From positions 1 through 10,486 of the forward strand of contig UZAE01002054.1 of NCBI GenBank assembly GCA_900617975.1: a DNA stretch of 10,486 nt. The letters are read 5' to 3'. Positions 9,301 to 10,486 of this stretch are shown here, one piece after another. Within the stretch, counting starts at the first letter, position 1, and each line of letters starts with the position of its first letter. The position numbers and the translations under genes were made by a program. The notes under the pieces were generated by a model, which did no database searches, was not told the origin of the DNA, and saw only the letters and a program-made list of their open reading frames with translations. This DNA is from Rodentolepis nana (Eukaryota; Platyhelminthes; Cestoda; Cyclophyllidea; Hymenolepididae).

Positions 9301-9393
9301 TTCTTGGATTCGTCTCAAGTCTACATCCATTTGGTTCTCGACAATGGAGACCTTTTTGGTACTTCCACGCTCTCCTCCTGTCCTACGTAGCAT
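2819..9393 (-). CDS. unrecognised Ser/Pro-rich, charged protein, five-exon gene (about 667 aa)
   Basis: I do not recognise this protein. Exons on the minus strand are 9393-9216, 7829-6841, 6146-6051 (least certain), 5965-5776 and 3369-2819. Every junction keeps the frame (phases 1, 0, 0, 1), giving about 667 aa, or 635 aa without the small third exon. The ATG at 9393 has A at -3 and an in-frame TGA 12 nt upstream. Features by residue: basic N-terminus with IVENQMDVDLRRIQEDI (18-34), possibly helical; Pro-rich PLPSPPLPSPPPPD (99-112); PPSPPLRYSP (201-210); charged EREEEEKGKK (317-326); poly-Ser near 358-365; acidic QFQLDDADLVEEDG (about 407-420); a second Pro-rich run SPIPSPPIP in exon 5; C-terminus rich in Arg, Ser and Gly. 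No signal peptide, membrane segment or enzymatic motif is seen. The composition suggests a disordered scaffold or cytoskeleton-associated protein, which is inference. An alternative is that exon 2 ends at the TAA at 6807-6805 (400 aa) and the later exons belong elsewhere. Confidence 0.65.
3370..5775 (-). other. 2.4-kb intron, no supported gene inside
   Basis: Perfect donor GTAAGT at 5775 and acceptor AAATTTAG at 3371-3370. AT-rich. Small open frames on either strand (3848-4057, 4253-4477, 4604-4831, 5196-5435) have biased composition and no family resemblance. I see no nested gene, RNA gene or repeat that I can defend. Confidence 0.6.
5776..5965 (-). other. Ser/Pro-rich gene, exon 4
   Basis: 190 nt from acceptor TTTTGCAG to donor TTCAC|GTAAGT. 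It encodes VFPTRRSIYAEESQQVQYEL and a charged KSEEEKKPP patch, then GPWMFKGLSPRLLPPLERS. It ends one base into an Arg codon completed by GT of the next exon. The other-frame ORFs over 5747-6129 are shadows. Confidence 0.65.
5966..6050 (-). other. 85-nt intron
   Basis: Donor GTAAGG; acceptor CTAAATTTTGCAG with a branch-like CTAA; phase 0. Confidence 0.6.
6051..6146 (-). other. Ser/Pro-rich gene, small internal exon with two possible acceptors
   Basis: The coding-like core reads IIENHEAIQFQLDDADLVEE and ends at donor AAA|GTAAGG (6050), phase 0, matching the next exon. Acceptor GTCCCAG (exon from 6146) keeps phase 0 with exon 2 and adds FVVFLLYIS. Acceptor TTTACATTAG (exon from 6120) has a better pyrimidine tract but needs a phase-2 donor that exon 2 does not clearly offer. 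Skipping the exon also keeps the frame, so it may be a cassette exon. Confidence 0.45.
6147..6840 (-). other. intron of about 0.7 kb with AATAAA motifs
   Basis: It lies between the TGG|GTTAGT donor and the small exon. It holds the TAA that would end a read-through form (6807-6805) and minus-strand AATAAA motifs at 6434-6429 and 6179-6174, so an early-terminated mRNA is possible. Acceptor-like TTATTTTTATTTCAG (near 6411) and TTTTCATTTCAG (near 6239) are present without a convincing downstream exon. Confidence 0.5.
6841..7829 (-). other. Ser/Pro-rich gene, exon 2 (large central exon)
   Basis: 989 nt from acceptor TTTCCCTAG (phase 1, making GAT, Asp, with the G of exon 1) to donor TGG|GTTAGT at 6840. 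The open frame passes through 7695 without a methionine, so a start there (TTG) is an artefact of ORF calling. If the donor is not used, the frame continues 11 codons to TAA at 6807-6805. Confidence 0.75.
7830..9215 (-). other. first intron, about 1.4 kb, no gene seen
   Basis: GTGAGA donor at 9215, TTTCCCTAG acceptor at 7830, phase 1. AT-rich with scattered short ORFs; the 8770-8958 minus frame owes its Pro run to a G-tract. No conserved element recognised. Confidence 0.6.
8792..8802 (+). repeat. homopolymer G11 tract
   Basis: Eleven consecutive G within the first intron, preceded by AAGAGGA. Likely a length-variable microsatellite; also a spot where assembly length is unreliable. Confidence 0.8.
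9216..9393 (-). other. Ser/Pro-rich gene, exon 1 (start codon)
   Basis: 178 nt, 59 codons plus one base, donor CTTG|GTGAGA. The translation is MLRRTGGERGSTKK... through QDSTL. The preceding in-frame TGA (9408-9406) favours this ATG as initiator. The plus-strand frame 9156-9398 is its shadow. Confidence 0.65.
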
Positions 9394-9405
9394 CTTGAGG
9401 TGTCT

Positions 9406-9447
9406 TCATCCGATGAATGAGCGGTTCTCAACTCCAGTTTGACCCAT
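9406..9447 (-). other. in-frame upstream ORF of 13 codons
   Basis: ATG at 9447 followed by GQTGVENRSFIG and TGA at 9408-9406, in the same frame as the main ATG and separated from it by four sense codons. It would act as a uORF if the transcript starts upstream of 9447. The transcript start is not known from the sequence. Confidence 0.4.
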
Positions 9448-9468
9448 GCTATTTCAACGAGTGCGCTG

Positions 9469-9482
9469 ATTGGCCTAATTGG
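9469..9482 (-). promoter_or_regulatory. paired CCAAT boxes upstream of the Ser/Pro-rich gene
   Basis: Minus strand reads CCAATTAGGCCAAT, two CCAAT motifs 9 bp apart, 76-89 nt before the ATG at 9393. The position fits a core promoter with NF-Y-type sites; no TATA box is seen. Inferred from motif and place only. Confidence 0.35.
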
Positions 9483-10077
9483 TAGACAGAGAGGCGCAGT
9501 AGCATTGCGCTGATATGAGGTCATACTTGACTTAGTCAGGCCACTTTGATGTTCGCATTTTATACCTACTCATACTTGAAGAAGATTAAGTGTGGATCAG
9601 TTAGATGACTAACCTGCGTTTCTGCGCAAACTGCAAAAGCCTATTCTTTACATCTTACAGAAATTAAAATATTACCATCAATTGGTACGCAGATTTCTCG
9701 TGACGGCTGTGAACTCTGAGAGTGTACGCAATTTGATTCATGGCTGAATTAGTGAGAATGCATCATTTCTAAATGATATTCATTGAAGCTTTGAACATCA
9801 AAATGCATTGGTTTCTTCTAATTTAAGATTTAGTAATAGTGAAAATGTGACTACAAACCTTTTCAATTTCACGGCCCATATACGTCCACTTCTAAAGTTA
9901 ATTTTCTCAATACGAAATATTCGAATTCTTGCATACTATTGAGGTGGAGATTAAAATTAGAGTCGCTAAAATCAATCCATGCGTACAACAACCCTACTTT
10001 AAGGTTTAATTATCACCGTTCCAGTATTTAAGCTTAATATCTGTCGCTATGGTCCAAGTACCATTTATTCATTTATA
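9483..10077. other. upstream flank, no gene seen
   Basis: AT-rich sequence upstream of the Ser/Pro-rich gene. The minus frame 9321-9524 that enters it overlaps exon 1 in another phase and lacks family resemblance. No RNA gene or repeat recognised. Confidence 0.5.
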
Positions 10078-10395
10078 TCAAATGGCAGGCGTTTCGATAG
10101 TTATCATTAGCCATTTAGCTGACTTCAGGCTTCACAGAGGGGAGGAGGAACATCAAAGTGGAAAAAAAGTCGAGAGGGGTGGTTGGGGGACAGAAGAGTG
10201 TTTCAAAGATGTAAAAGAGACACACACAAAGGTAGGAAAAAGGTGAGGTGTGTACTGTGGAATTAGTCGAATATGACATACGGTGGGATGACTGCAGTTT
10301 GAAGTGAGAAGTCAACTGCCGGTTAATAGACTTTTTTGCCGTATGAGTATACGTTGCCCAGGGTGCACCACGTGGAGGCAAGTCTATCGCACACC
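10078..10395 (-). repeat. dispersed repeat, right copy (inverted relative to 757-1030)
   Basis: Reverse complement matches 757-1030 in the same order of blocks, including the identical 16-mer seen on the plus strand as GATAGTTATCATTAGC at 10096-10111. This copy is about 45 bp longer, with extra sequence after GTGCACC and near the CTTC block. It has a 98-codon open frame on the minus strand (10411-10115) partly alike in translation to the left copy. The copies differ at many positions, so the insertions are old or from different subfamilies. Confidence 0.75.
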
Positions 10396-10486
10396 CCGGT
10401 CCAAGTATCATAAAGATGCCATTAGATCATAGACAGAGGGAGAACAAAACCTCCTTCTTAGGAGTGAAGAAGGCCATTGCCCAGAC
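10396..10486. other. right edge, unassigned
   Basis: Ninety bases between the repeat and the window end, with a purine-rich plus strand. Short open frames exist on both strands but are too short to judge. Confidence 0.4.

Noticed and set aside
9321..9524. Minus-strand ORF of 67 codons overlapping exon 1
   Set aside because: Different phase, no donor fitting the next exon; the 9393 frame splices cleanly. It could only matter as an overlapping uORF if transcription starts beyond 9524.
1..10486. Prokaryotic system, CRISPR array, tRNA or rRNA
   Set aside because: No Shine-Dalgarno-led ORFs, no regularly spaced direct repeats, no tRNA B-box or cloverleaf, and spliced eukaryotic genes are present.

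Overview
The window is nuclear DNA from a eukaryote with an AT-rich, intron-rich genome. Reading frames are short and interrupted, and all coherent coding signal lies in exons bounded by GT..AG introns. The mixture of very small introns (36, 68, 71 and 85 nt) with kilobase introns, degenerate retroelement debris and a divergent TIM21 suggests a flatworm, possibly a tapeworm. That placement is inference; only the introns and the TIM21 family assignment are read from the sequence.

Two protein-coding genes lie head to tail on the minus strand. The upstream one (coding span 9393 down to 2819) is a five-exon gene for a Ser/Pro-rich, charged, probably disordered protein of about 667 aa. I do not recognise it. 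Its model rests on matching splice phases (1, 0, 0, 1), an ATG behind an in-frame stop, and an AATAAA 42 nt after the stop codon. The downstream one (2517 down to 1662) is a complete TIM21 (TIMM21) gene of four exons and 226 aa, including a 36-nt intron that is invisible as an ORF break. Only about 250 bp separate the upstream gene's poly(A) signal from the TIM21 ATG.

Flanks: positions 1-166 carry, on the minus strand, a degenerate fragment resembling the C-terminal part of a LINE-type reverse transcriptase. A dispersed repeat of about 270-320 bp occurs twice in opposite orientation, at 757-1030 (+) and 10078-10395 (-), so the two genes sit between inverted copies. The rest of the left flank, the large introns (3370-5775, 6147-6840, 7830-9215) and the 9483-10077 region show no gene I can support.

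Functionally, TIM21 is a subunit of the mitochondrial inner-membrane TIM23 presequence translocase. Nothing in the neighbouring gene indicates a shared pathway, so the adjacency may be fortuitous or may reflect co-transcription. No prokaryotic operon, CRISPR array, tRNA or rRNA was found. The most informative observations are the hidden 36-nt TIM21 intron with two nested acceptors, the unassigned five-exon gene with an ambiguous small internal exon, its in-frame upstream ORF, and the inverted repeat pair.
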